The translations under genes and the position numbers were made by a program. A DNA stretch of 64,000 bases from Shinella sp032095155 (lineage in GTDB: Bacteria; Pseudomonadota; Alphaproteobacteria; Rhizobiales; Rhizobiaceae). The stretch lies in NCBI RefSeq assembly GCF_049199905.1, contig NZ_JBLZPK010000029.1, forward strand, positions 1 to 64,000, written 5' to 3'. The notes beneath the pieces are model-generated. The model was not told the DNA's origin, ran no database searches, and worked only from the letters and a program-made list of their open reading frames with translations. Shown here piece after piece: positions 34,284-42,800 of this stretch (within the stretch, counting starts at the first letter, position 1; each line of letters starts with the position of its first letter).

Positions 34284-34316
34284 ACCCGCAGTCCATTTCA
34301 GGACTGCGGGTCTTTT
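34284..34316. terminator. Bidirectional terminator at the porin 3' end
   Basis: Perfect 11-bp stem ACCCGCAGTCC (34284-34294) / GGACTGCGGGT (34301-34311) with a 6-base loop. It is followed by CTTTTAT on the plus strand and by TTTTTGCG on the minus strand, so it suits the porin transcript. Confidence 0.85.
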
Positions 34317-34333
34317 ATCCAACCTAGATCAGA

Positions 34334-35419
34334 TTAGAACGAACGCTGGAAGCGGATCATACCACCCCAGGAGTCGCCATCGTCGTTACCGTTGTCGAAG
34401 TAAGCAACTTCCGGCGTTACAACGAAGCCCGGGACAACCGTGAAGTTGGCGTTGGCAACAGCAGCGAGCTGGTCGCCGTCATCGAACGAAACCTGTGCGT
34501 TGAGCGTTACGCGGTCGGTAACAGCAGCCGATGCGCCGAGCCAAACAGCCCAGTCACCCTGCCAGGTAGCGTAAACGTTACGACGGTCGCCGTCCGTGTT
34601 CCAGCCACCCATTGCGAAGACCGAAACGCCACCGAAGGTGCCGTCAGCACGGAGCTTGATTGCGCCCTCTTCAGCAGCAGAGTCATAGCCGCCAAGGAGT
34701 TTAACGCCGAACGTGCCCGTCGAATAACCGATACCACCAACGATGTTCGGAACGTAGTCACGGCCGGACGAGCGAACGACGCCGAGCGTCGGATCAGCAA
34801 GTTCGTCCGCTGCGTACATTGCGTCAGCTTCGTTACGGTCAGTATCTTCAAGCGAGATCACAGCCGTGAGGCCCGAACCGTTGTCATAGTTGTACTGGAT
34901 GACGTTGGTGTCGTAGATGCCGCCCGAGATCAGGTCGTCGTTGATGACGTTGCCGGCATAACCAGCGAACGTGTAGAAGGCCGTTTCGGTCTTACCGACG
35001 CGGAAGCCGGCGAGGTCGATGTAGGCGAAGTTCAGCGAGTTGTCGCTATCGCCTTCGCCGTACCAGTTGAAACGGGTTTCAACGTAGGTCTTCAGAGCGC
35101 CGTATTCGGTGTCCGAAGCCGTTTCGATCTGCAGCGAGAGACGGGACTGCGTTGCCCACTCGTCGCCGAAATCGCCGTTTGCGCCGTTTGCATCGAGACC
35201 GAGCAGTTCGCCGCCCTTTACGTCAAAACGAACGTAGCCGCCGATCTTGAGGCAGGTTTCGGTGCCGGGGATGTAGAAGAAGCCGGTGCCGAAAGCGTCG
35301 CAAACGCGAACGTATTCCATGGGCTCGGGCTCAGCAGCGACGATAGCGTCGGCAGCCTGTGCGCCGGATACTGCTGCGAGAGCTGCAGCGGAGCCGAGAA
35401 GAAGGCTCTTGATGTTCAT
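34334..35419 (-). CDS. Outer-membrane porin (alphaproteobacterial Porin_2 type)
   Basis: 361-residue trimeric porin related to RopA/Omp2b. The signal peptide MNIKSLLLGSAAALAAVSGAQA is followed by the family start ADAIVAAEPEPMEYVRVCDAFG, two cysteines (VCDAFG...ETCLKIGGY), many alternating beta-strands and the terminal Phe of FQRSF needed for BAM recognition. A GGAGGTCAG site precedes the ATG at 35419. The 5' region is long, suggesting a regulated leader. Confidence 0.95.
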   Translation of the reverse strand: MNIKSLLLGSAAALAAVSGAQAADAIVAAEPEPMEYVRVCDAFGTGFFYIPGTETCLKIGGYVRFDVKGGELLGLDANGANGDFGDEWATQSRLSLQIETASDTEYGALKTYVETRFNWYGEGDSDNSLNFAYIDLAGFRVGKTETAFYTFAGYAGNVINDDLISGGIYDTNVIQYNYDNGSGLTAVISLEDTDRNEADAMYAADELADPTLGVVRSSGRDYVPNIVGGIGYSTGTFGVKLLGGYDSAAEEGAIKLRADGTFGGVSVFAMGGWNTDGDRRNVYATWQGDWAVWLGASAAVTDRVTLNAQVSFDDGDQLAAVANANFTVVPGFVVTPEVAYFDNGNDDGDSWGGMIRFQRSF

Positions 35420-36393
35420 TTCTGACCTCCAGTCAAAAAGTTTCAAACGGGTCTGGGTTTTTTGCTGAAGGACAGCGTTCCCTGCCCCATCCCCAAGTTC
35501 AAGAAGTGGACGATCAACCGCCCCTGCTTCCGAGAGTGAAAATACTCGACACGGTTCCGTAAGCAATCTCCAAACTGAAAGGAGGCAGAGTTTGTGACTG
35601 CCTTCGCCCAACGCTGTTGCGGAAAGGACACAAAATGGCGGACCGGGTCGTTAAAAGTTTATGGATTCTTAACAAAAGGCCTTATGGAGCGGGCACTTAG
35701 CTTAATCTATCCACCCGCCGCCACCGCCTCGGAAGGGGCGAAAAGACGGCAAAACGCCTTCATAAACATGGCAACGGCGCCTTTTCGAAACCGCGCGCCG
35801 CACCGATGCAGGTCCGATCATCACGCCGAGAGCCAGAATCGCATGGCTTTCAATAGACTCGATTCGTCGTGATTCTGACGAAAGACCCGGCGTGGTGGAC
35901 ATGACGGAGGGTCGGTGCGCGGTTACCGTCTTCATGGAGTGACGCGCAGCCGGGCCAATTCTCGCAAACTGCAGCTGGAAAACGAAGTGCCCGTCGAGGT
36001 TTCGAAGAAAACAACACGTTATCCCCCTCACCGTATTGATAAGAACGTGGTAGCCGGTCTTAAAGAAACGATGGCGATGAAGAGCTGCTGGAAACGGCCG
36101 AACGTCGCGACGCTGTTCAATACGTCACTACCAGCACGCCGTAGAGAATATTGTCATAGGCACTTGTCGACAAAACCATCGTCGCCTCAGCTACCCGTGA
36201 CCGTCGCTATGTAAACGAGAGCGTCGTGCGTTACGCCATGGGCATGGGCAAAGACATGGCCCCTGAGCGAGCCGTTGATCGCGACAGAAAGGCGCCCGAC
36301 TTTGCCAAGAGGAAAGCGCGGTAGACCGATGACGTGGATGACACAAATCCACGCTTCGTCTCTTTGAATGTCGTATTTCATTAATGGGGGAAC
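35420..36393. other. 974-base region without a convincing gene
   Basis: This holds the porin promoter/leader and the stretch up to tRNA-Ser. Several open frames of 60-110 codons exist on both strands, but none has family features, a clear ribosome site or a signal peptide. A frame around 36166-36323 on the plus strand (containing RRYVNESVVRYAMGMGKD) looks mildly protein-like and might be the remnant of a lost gene. Nothing here is recognised. Confidence 0.5.
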
Positions 36394-36483
36394 TGGCGGA
36401 GAAGATGGGATTCGAACCCACGATACCGTTCCCGGTATACTCCCTTAGCAGGGGAGCGCCTTCGACCACTCGGCCACCTCTCC
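36394..36483 (-). tRNA. tRNA-Ser (anticodon GCT)
   Basis: 90-nt class II tRNA with encoded CCA. The acceptor GGAGAGG pairs with CTTCTCC (one G-T), then discriminator G and CCA. The D-arm region GTGGCCGAGTGG, anticodon stem-loop CTCCCCTGCTAAGGGAG (anticodon GCT), a long variable arm and T-arm GTGGGTTCGAATCCCAT are all visible. It reads AGC/AGT codons. Confidence 0.97.
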
Positions 36484-36901
36484 GCTCGCGGTTTCACTAT
36501 GCGGCGGCGCTTTTGATTGCAAGGCTTTTTTGCCCTCGAACGCGAAATGAAACCGTCTTTGCCTCTTTTTTGGATTTTTCCGCAAGAGGACCTGGGTCAG
36601 GGTCTGAGGATGGAGAGCTTCCAGGCGGCGGACTGTGCTGAAATGACGGGAATCATCCGCTGATTCCCGCGCTCCACAGGATAACGCGCATTGCTGGTCG
36701 ATTGGCGCGCGCAGGACCTTGGGAAGCCCATTATATAAAGTCGTTGAAATAGGCACCGGCTCGAATCGTATGCCTCGCCCGCAAAACTCCGAAAATTCGC
36801 CTCGAAATCGCCGCGTGGCTCCCGTCTTGTTCAACACCGGTTCAGCTTGCCGGCGTTAGATGTCGTGCAACAAACCCGTTGTTGCGGAAAGGAATACGAA
36901 T
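36484..36901. other. 418-base upstream region of the RTX gene
   Basis: No gene is seen. It contains a perfect 8-bp hairpin (GGGAATCA / TGATTCCC, 36648-36668) without a T-run. It also contains a 7-bp inverted repeat GCAACAA / TTGTTGC (36867-36873 and 36879-36885) directly before the GGAAAGGAAT ribosome site of the RTX gene. Confidence 0.55.
36867..36885 (+). promoter_or_regulatory. Inverted repeat abutting the RTX ribosome-binding site
   Basis: Arms GCAACAA and TTGTTGC with a 5-base spacer end one base before the ribosome site and 17 bases before the ATG at 36902. It could be an operator or an mRNA hairpin affecting initiation; neither is proven. Confidence 0.4.
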
Positions 36902-38014
36902 ATGACAGTCGTGATTGATGGCACGCCCGGGGACGACCTCATCGTTCAGAACTCCAAGATCGAACTGGATGTGTACACCTATGGCGGTGACGACGAGGTC
37001 GTGCTGAACCTCATCGGCACATATGGCGGCTTCAACAAGGTCAACACCGGTAGCGGCAACGACATCGTGCGCAACAGCTTCGAGGGCGGCAACCTCGTCT
37101 ATCTCGGCTCTGGCAACGACTATTACACGCATAGCGGCAAGGACTACGACCCGGATTATTATGACAAGGTCTATGGCGGCAGCGGCAACGACGTCTTCAA
37201 GGTATTGTCCTACCAGAGCGTCTATAACGGCGACAGCGGCAACGACACGTTCTATTCCGCCGGCTTCAAGAACACCTTCAACGGTGGCGCCGACATCGAT
37301 ACGATCAACTATTCCCTGCAGGATTCGAGCAGTGAAGAAGGCCGAGGCATCTATGTCGATCTCGACAAGGGCTATGCCAAGGCAGTTTCCGGTCGCCTGG
37401 AGACGCTGAAGAGCATCGAAAACGTTGTCGGCACCAGCTATGCCGATACGCTGATCGGCACGGCCGGCAGCAACATTCTCAAGGGCGGCAGCGGCAACGA
37501 TCAACTCGAAGGTCTTGGCGGCAACGACAAGCTCTATGGCGGCAGCGGCGTCGATATTCTCTACGGCGATGCGGGCAATGACGACCTCTATGGCGACACG
37601 GGCAACGACCGGCTCTATGGCGGCTCGGGCGCGGACGACATGTTCGGCGGCTCGGGCAATGACCTGCTCGTCGGCGGTGCCGGCAGCGATCTTCTGGTCG
37701 GGGGTTCGGGGGCCGATACGTTCCGTTTCACCAGCATTTCCGACAGCAAGGTCGGCTCGACGCTGCGCGACATCATTGATGACTTCGATCCCGGCAATGG
37801 CGACAAGATCGACCTCAGCGCGATTGATGCCAACATCAACACGTCCACGAACAACAAGTTCTCCTTCATCGGCAAAGCCGGCTTTTCTGGCACTGCGGGC
37901 GAACTGCGCTATTCGGGTACGATCATTTCCGGTGACGTGGATGGCGATGGCGTCGCCGACTTCCAGATCGACGCGGGCCTGACGAAATATTATGGGAGCG
38001 ATTTCCTGCTCTAA
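36902..38014 (+). CDS. RTX calcium-binding repeat protein (type I secretion substrate)
   Basis: 370-residue acidic protein. Irregular Gly/Asp-rich segments fill the first half, and about nine nonapeptide repeats of the GGxGxDxLx type (GGSGNDQLE, GGSGVDILY, GGSGADDMF and others) lie at residues 195-275. A C-terminal segment DIIDDFDPGNGDKIDLSAID and FQIDAGLTKYYGSDFLL matches the serralysin-type tail that directs type I secretion. No protease, lipase or other catalytic domain is visible and no T1SS genes are adjacent. The ATG at 36902 follows AAAGGAAT; an ATG at 36860 is less favoured. It is likely a surface or secreted Ca2+-binding protein. Confidence 0.9.
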   Translation: MTVVIDGTPGDDLIVQNSKIELDVYTYGGDDEVVLNLIGTYGGFNKVNTGSGNDIVRNSFEGGNLVYLGSGNDYYTHSGKDYDPDYYDKVYGGSGNDVFKVLSYQSVYNGDSGNDTFYSAGFKNTFNGGADIDTINYSLQDSSSEEGRGIYVDLDKGYAKAVSGRLETLKSIENVVGTSYADTLIGTAGSNILKGGSGNDQLEGLGGNDKLYGGSGVDILYGDAGNDDLYGDTGNDRLYGGSGADDMFGGSGNDLLVGGAGSDLLVGGSGADTFRFTSISDSKVGSTLRDIIDDFDPGNGDKIDLSAIDANINTSTNNKFSFIGKAGFSGTAGELRYSGTIISGDVDGDGVADFQIDAGLTKYYGSDFLL

Positions 38015-38037
38015 GCGGAAACGTCTTGCGACAATCG

Positions 38038-38068
38038 AACGCCGGGGCCCTGCCCCGGCGTTTTGCAT
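38038..38068 (+). terminator. Terminator of the RTX gene
   Basis: Perfect 11-bp stem AACGCCGGGGC / GCCCCGGCGTT with a 3-base loop, then TTGCATTT, 23 bases after the stop. It also lies close to the convergent MarR gene. Confidence 0.8.
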
Positions 38069-38074
38069 TTGGGC

Positions 38075-38539
38075 TCAGGTGCCTCGCGCCAGCCGTGCAA
38101 GCCCGTCGGCAAGCGCCGTGGCGTCGGCATCATCCATCGCCCCGCCAAGGTGGCGCTCGATGGCGGCGGCATAGACGGTCCATATCCGCGCCTGCATGCT
38201 GCGGCCTTCCTCGGTCACCAGCACCCAGCGGCCGCGGCCGTCCTCGGGCAGGATTTCGCGACGCACCAGCCCTGCCCCTTCCATGCGATCGAGCAACCGC
38301 GAAAGATTGTGCTGCGCCAGGAGCGTACGTTCCTCGATTTCGAAGGGGCGCAACCTGCCCTTTTCCGTACGCACCAGCTCCCACAATACATCGTACCAGG
38401 CGAGCGGCGGCATGTCGGCGGCTTTAAGGTCCTGCTCGACGGCGGCCAGCAGAAGGCGCTGGGCGCGCATGAGGCGGATCCACAGCCGGGTGGTGGCTTC
38501 GGATGGCTTGCCGGTGGTTTGTTGAGTTGAGTCGGACAT
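38075..38539 (-). CDS. MarR-family transcriptional regulator
   Basis: 154-residue winged-helix dimeric regulator (LWIRLMRAQRLLLAAVEQDL; PPLAWYDVLWELVR; RTLLAQHNLSRLLDRMEGAGLV; wing near DGRGRWVLVTEEGR). It has no conserved single redox cysteine: no cysteine occurs from residue 1. The start could also be ATG 38557; neither has a clear ribosome site. It is divergent from doxX-gst, with two palindromic sites in the shared promoter region. Confidence 0.9.
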   Translation of the reverse strand: MSDSTQQTTGKPSEATTRLWIRLMRAQRLLLAAVEQDLKAADMPPLAWYDVLWELVRTEKGRLRPFEIEERTLLAQHNLSRLLDRMEGAGLVRREILPEDGRGRWVLVTEEGRSMQARIWTVYAAAIERHLGGAMDDADATALADGLARLARGT

Positions 38540-38541
38540 AT

Positions 38542-38553
38542 ATGCAATTACAT
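38542..38553. promoter_or_regulatory. MarR operator half (imperfect), next to marR start
   Basis: ATGCAATTACAT, one base different from the perfect site at 38585-38596. It lies two bases upstream of the regulator's ATG. The two sites are 43 bases apart centre to centre, about four helical turns. Confidence 0.55.
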
Positions 38554-38558
38554 GCATC

Positions 38559-38587
38559 TTGACGGAATTGGCAAGGGCACATATATG
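38559..38587 (+). promoter_or_regulatory. Sigma-70-like promoter of doxX-gst
   Basis: TTGACG at 38559-38564, a 17-base spacer and TATATG at 38582-38587, 33 bases before the doxX ATG. The -10 element overlaps the perfect palindrome at 38585-38596, so binding there would block transcription. Confidence 0.55.
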
Positions 38588-38596
38588 CAATTGCAT
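38585..38596. promoter_or_regulatory. Perfect palindrome, candidate MarR operator
   Basis: ATGCAATTGCAT is a perfect 12-base palindrome overlapping the predicted -10 element of doxX. MarR proteins typically bind short palindromes in such divergent promoters; the link to this MarR is inferred from position. Confidence 0.65.
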
Positions 38597-38619
38597 CTAC
38601 TTCAATCCGGAGACCAGAC

Positions 38620-39042
38620 ATGCCTCTTTCCCAAACCCGCACCGACCTCACCGACTACGGCGTCACCCTGCTGCGCATCAGCCTCGGCGTGATGTATCTC
38701 GCCCATAGCATTGTCCTGAAACTGCTGACCTTCGGCCTTGCCGGAACGGCGGGCTACTTCACCTCCATCGGCCTGCCCGGCTGGCTTGCTTATCTGACCT
38801 TCGCCGCCGAGGCGGCGGGCGGAATCATGCTGGTGCTCGGCATTCAGGCCCGCTGGGTGGCGTTGGCGCTTATTCCCGCCCTGGCGGGCGCCATCATCTG
38901 GGCGCATGGCGCTAATGGCTGGGTGTTCACGGCCCCCGGCGGCGGCTGGGAATATCCGCTCTACCTCATCGTGCTTTCCATCGCGCAGGCCCTGCTCGGC
39001 GACGGGCACTATGCGCTCAGCCCCTCGCGCAGCCTGCGCTGA
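38620..39042 (+). CDS. DoxX-family membrane protein
   Basis: 140-residue protein with four hydrophobic segments (LRISLGVMYLAHSIVLKLL; GWLAYLTFAAEAAGGIML; ALALIPALAGAIIWAHG; YLIVLSIAQALLG), matching DoxX. DoxX proteins are associated with redox or thiol stress membrane complexes in some bacteria; the role here is unknown. It is the first gene of doxX-gst, controlled by the divergent MarR. Confidence 0.88.
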   Translation: MPLSQTRTDLTDYGVTLLRISLGVMYLAHSIVLKLLTFGLAGTAGYFTSIGLPGWLAYLTFAAEAAGGIMLVLGIQARWVALALIPALAGAIIWAHGANGWVFTAPGGGWEYPLYLIVLSIAQALLGDGHYALSPSRSLR

Positions 39043-39064
39043 CCCAAACCAAGGAGATATCCGA

Positions 39065-39748
39065 ATGACCGAAGCCCGCCTGATCCTTGTCAGCCACCCC
39101 CTCTGCCCCTATGTGCAGCGCGCCGCCATCGTGCTTGCCGAAAAGAGTGTCCCCTTCGAGCGCCGCACCATCGAGCTTGCCACCAAGCCCGACTGGTTTC
39201 TGGCCCTTTCGCCGCTCGGCAAGGTGCCGCTGCTGCTCGTTCGCCAGCCCGACGGCAGCGAGGTCGTGCTCTTCGAAAGCGCCGTCATCTGCGAATATCT
39301 CGAGGATGCCGAAACCAATACGCCGCTTCACCCGGCCGATCCGTTGGCCCGCGCCCAGCATCGCGGCTGGATGGAATTCGGCTCCTCGATTCTCGGCGAT
39401 CTCTGGGGGTTCGAGACGGCGAAGGACGCCGAGACCTATGACGCCAAGCGGAAGGCGCTGGTCGACAAGTTTTCGCGCGTCGAGAGTGCCCTTGGCGACG
39501 GACCGTTTTTCGCCGAGGACAAATTCAGCCTCGTCGATGCGGTCTTCGCGCCGATCTTCCGCTATTTCGATACGTTCGACACGATCGCGCCGACCGGCGT
39601 CTTCGACGGTCTCGTAAAGGTTGCCCGCTGGCGCGCGGCGCTGGGGGCGCGGCAGAGTGTCAAGGACGCGGTTGCCGAGGATTATCCCGCACGCCTCAGG
39701 ACATTCCTGGAACAGCATGATGCTTGGCTGCTGAAGCTTGCCGCCTGA
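39065..39748 (+). CDS. Glutathione S-transferase family protein
   Basis: 227-residue GST with an N-terminal thioredoxin-like domain (LILVSHPLCPYVQRAAIVLAE, with a CPY motif like Omega/DHAR-type GSTs; GKVPLLLV; FESAVICEYLED) and a helical C-terminal domain. The Cys near residue 14 suggests thiol transfer/dehydroascorbate-type chemistry. AAGGAGAT precedes the ATG at 39065, 22 bases after doxX. With the MarR this resembles an electrophile/redox-responsive unit. Confidence 0.9.
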   Translation: MTEARLILVSHPLCPYVQRAAIVLAEKSVPFERRTIELATKPDWFLALSPLGKVPLLLVRQPDGSEVVLFESAVICEYLEDAETNTPLHPADPLARAQHRGWMEFGSSILGDLWGFETAKDAETYDAKRKALVDKFSRVESALGDGPFFAEDKFSLVDAVFAPIFRYFDTFDTIAPTGVFDGLVKVARWRAALGARQSVKDAVAEDYPARLRTFLEQHDAWLLKLAA

Positions 39749-39766
39749 TCGCGTCTCCCAAAGAAA

Positions 39767-39796
39767 AACCGCTGGAAACGGGTGTTTCCAGCGGTT
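39767..39796. terminator. Bidirectional terminator between gst and the caspase-like gene
   Basis: Perfect 13-bp stem AACCGCTGGAAAC (39767-39779) / GTTTCCAGCGGTT (39784-39796) with a 4-base loop. The minus-strand side is followed by TTTCTTT, suiting the caspase-like transcript; the plus side ends CCTTGTTT. Confidence 0.85.
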
Positions 39797-39822
39797 CCTT
39801 GTTTCAAGCCTGTCCGGATGGA

Positions 39823-42800
39823 TCAGGTGCGGGCGGCCAGCCGATCGATCGCGTTCTGCGTCGAGGTGCCGAAATCGCCGTCGATCGGGCCGCTGTAATA
39901 GCCGCGATCTTTCAGGATCTGCTGGAACTCCTTGCGGAACTGCGGCGTGAAGTTCGCCGGCGAACCCTTGAGTTCCTGCAGCTTGCCCTGGTCGCCGCCT
40001 TCCACGCTGGCGGCGGCCCAGCGGGCAGCCTCCTTGGCGTTGGAACGCGTGCCGAGACCCTGGTCGTAGAGGCGGGACAGGTTGCCCATGGCATAGGTAT
40101 TGCCGCCATTGGCCGCCTTTTCATACCAGTCGATCGCCTGGGCATAGTCCTGCTTCACGCCGTTGCCGACGTCGTAGAGCCAACCCAGCGAGGCCATCGA
40201 ATAGTAGTCGTTCTGGGCCGCGGCCTTTTCATACCAGGTACGCGCTTCGGCAAAATCGACGGGAATGCCGAGACCGGACTGGTAGGCATAGCCGACCGAG
40301 GACATGGCGTTGACGTCGCCGCCTTCCGCGCCCTTCTTGTACCAGTCGAGCGAGACATTGTAGTCGCGCTGCGTGCCGAGACCTTCGCGGTAGAACCAGC
40401 CCATCGTGGCCTGCGCGTTGGCATAGCCCTGCTGGGCCGCCTTGCTGTACCACTTGAACGCCTCGTCATAGTCCTTGCGCGTGCCGTTATAGCCTTCGCG
40501 GTAGAGCCAGCCGAGGGACGCCTGGGCATAGGGATTGCCGGCATTCGCGGCCTGCTCGAACATGCGGGTGCCCTTGCCCATGTCGACCGGGCCATCCGTG
40601 CCGTAGATCGAATACCAGGCGAGGTTGGTCAGGGCATAGAGGTTCCCCTCGTCGGCGGCCTTCTGGTAATGCTCACGCGCCTGAGCGAAGTTCTTCGCGG
40701 CATCATGCGCACGGCCCAGCATGTTGCGAACCGAATTGTCCGACGGATTGGCATTGAGTGCCGCTTCGCAGACCGAGATCGCACGGCCGTAGTCGATATT
40801 GGCGAAGAGCTTGCCGAGGAAACCCGGACGCAGGTTCGGTTCGCCGGCCAGTTCATAGCACTGGTCGACATCCGAGCCGCTGCCGAGCGTCGACGTCGAC
40901 TGGTCGGTCGAGGTGACCGTCGACGAGCCGGAGCTCGACAGCGCGGTGCTGTCGTTGCGGCCGGCGGCCAGCTTGTCGATGGCGGCGAGCGTTGCCGCAC
41001 CGAATTCGCCATCGGCCGAGCCGCTGTAATAGCCGCGCTCGATCAAAAGACCCTGCAGTTCCTTGCGGAAGGCAACGGTGAAGTTGGCAGGGGTTTCCTT
41101 CAGTTCCTTCAGCTTGTTGGGATCGCCGCTTTCGACGGCGGCAGCAGCCCAGCGGACGGCTTCCTTCGCGTCGGCCGGCGTGCCGAGGCCCTGATCGTAG
41201 AGGCGCGAGAGGTTGCCCATGGCATAGGAGCTGCCGGCATTTGAGGCCTTCTCATACCAGTAACGGGCTTCCACATAGTCCTGCTTCACGCCGTTGCCGA
41301 CGTCATAGAGCCAGGCCAGCGAGGCCATCGAGTAGGAATCGCCGATGTTGGCGGCCTTTTCGTACCAGACCTTGGCTTCGGCATAGTCCTGCGCTGTGCC
41401 GAGGCCGTTCTGGTAGGCCCAGCCGAGCGAGGACATGGCGTTGGCATCGCCGGCGTCCGCAGCCTTGCGGTACCAGGTCAGCGACTGGACATAATCCTGC
41501 GAGACGCCGAGGCCTTCGCGGTAGAACCAGCCCATCGTCGCCATGGCATTGGCATAGCCCTGGTTGGCCGACTGCTGGTACCACTTGACGGCTTCCGCAT
41601 AATCCTGGCGCGTGCCGCCATAGCCTTCGCGGTACAGCCAGCCGAGCGAGGCCTGGGCGTAGGAATTGCCCGCCGTCGAAGCCTTTTCGAACATCGACAG
41701 GCCCTTCGGCACGTCGACCGGGCCATCCGTGCCGTAGATCGAGAACCAGGCCAGGTTGGTGAGCGCGTACATATTGCCGAGCTCGATGGCCTTTTCGTAA
41801 TTCCGGCGCGCCTCGACATAGTTGCGGTCGGCATCGTGCGAGCGGCCGAGCAGGTTGACGAGCATGCCGTCGGACGGGTTTTCGTTGACGGCCTGCGCGC
41901 AGGCGGTGAGCGCCCGCTTGGCATCGATCTTCAGGAAGTTGACGCCCATGAAGCCCGGCAGCGACTGCGGTTCGCCGGCCAGCAGGAAGCAGTCGCGCGA
42001 GGCGGCGGTTTCCTGCGAGGCGACGTTGACGCTCAGCCCCTTCTTCGGCTCCAGCGCGGCAATGAGATGTTCGGCATCACTGCGATGTTTGCTATCAGGA
42101 TAGCGCTCGAGGAAGCGCTGGAGTGCGGCCGCGTCGGTCGATTCCCTCAGCGCGTCCCAGGCGATGCCGTCGGCATCCTGGCCATCGTTCTGGGTGGCCT
42201 CCTTGAGGCTGGCGAGCTTCTTCTCCGCCAGCATCTTGTAAACCGGGTCCTTGCCGTGCTTGGCGATGAACGCGTTGATCAGGTCCTCGTCGGCGAGGTC
42301 GCGGATGTTCTGCCAGTCGGCTGCCGCTTCGGACTGGCCATTCGGCGAGACTTCCGTGTTGCCGCTGTTGGTGACGTTGATGTTCACTTCCTTGATGTTC
42401 AGGAAGATCTGCGCACCGCCGAGCGAACCATAGACGAAGGGCTCCTGCTCGCGGTTGGTGGCTTCCACCACCTCGTCGCGCACCTTGCCGAGCGCGATGC
42501 GCACATCGAGGCCAGGTTCCGTCAGATATTTCGAGAGCGCCGTGGCAAACGGGCTGTTCTTGCCCTCGCCATCGAGCGCCACCGTGCCGGCTTTCGACGC
42601 GAAGGCGATCAGCGTGTCGGCCGATTCGGGCTCGACGCGGGCAAGGCCGCGCGTCACGGCGCGGGTGCCGATGGAGCGCGTCATCGCTGCGGCGAACGGA
42701 TTGTTGCGGCAGGCATCGAGAATGAAGAGCTTCAGCTTCTTGGCGCCTTCCAGCGACCGCTGCACGCGGTCGATGGCAACACTTTCGTCCTCGACGTCGC

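Noticed and set aside
36187..36381. A 64-codon minus-strand frame and a 99-codon plus-strand frame at 35915-36214.
   Set aside because: No ribosome site, no recognisable domain; part of the unexplained region rather than a supported gene.
37470..37730. Short tandem DNA repeats that look like a CRISPR-like or minisatellite array.
   Set aside because: They are the codons of RTX nonapeptides, with the periodicity of 27 bases in frame and no unique spacers.
39826..41991. Long direct DNA repeats in the caspase-like gene as a possible assembly artefact.
   Set aside because: The two modules differ at many positions, so they are a diverged duplication, not a misassembly.
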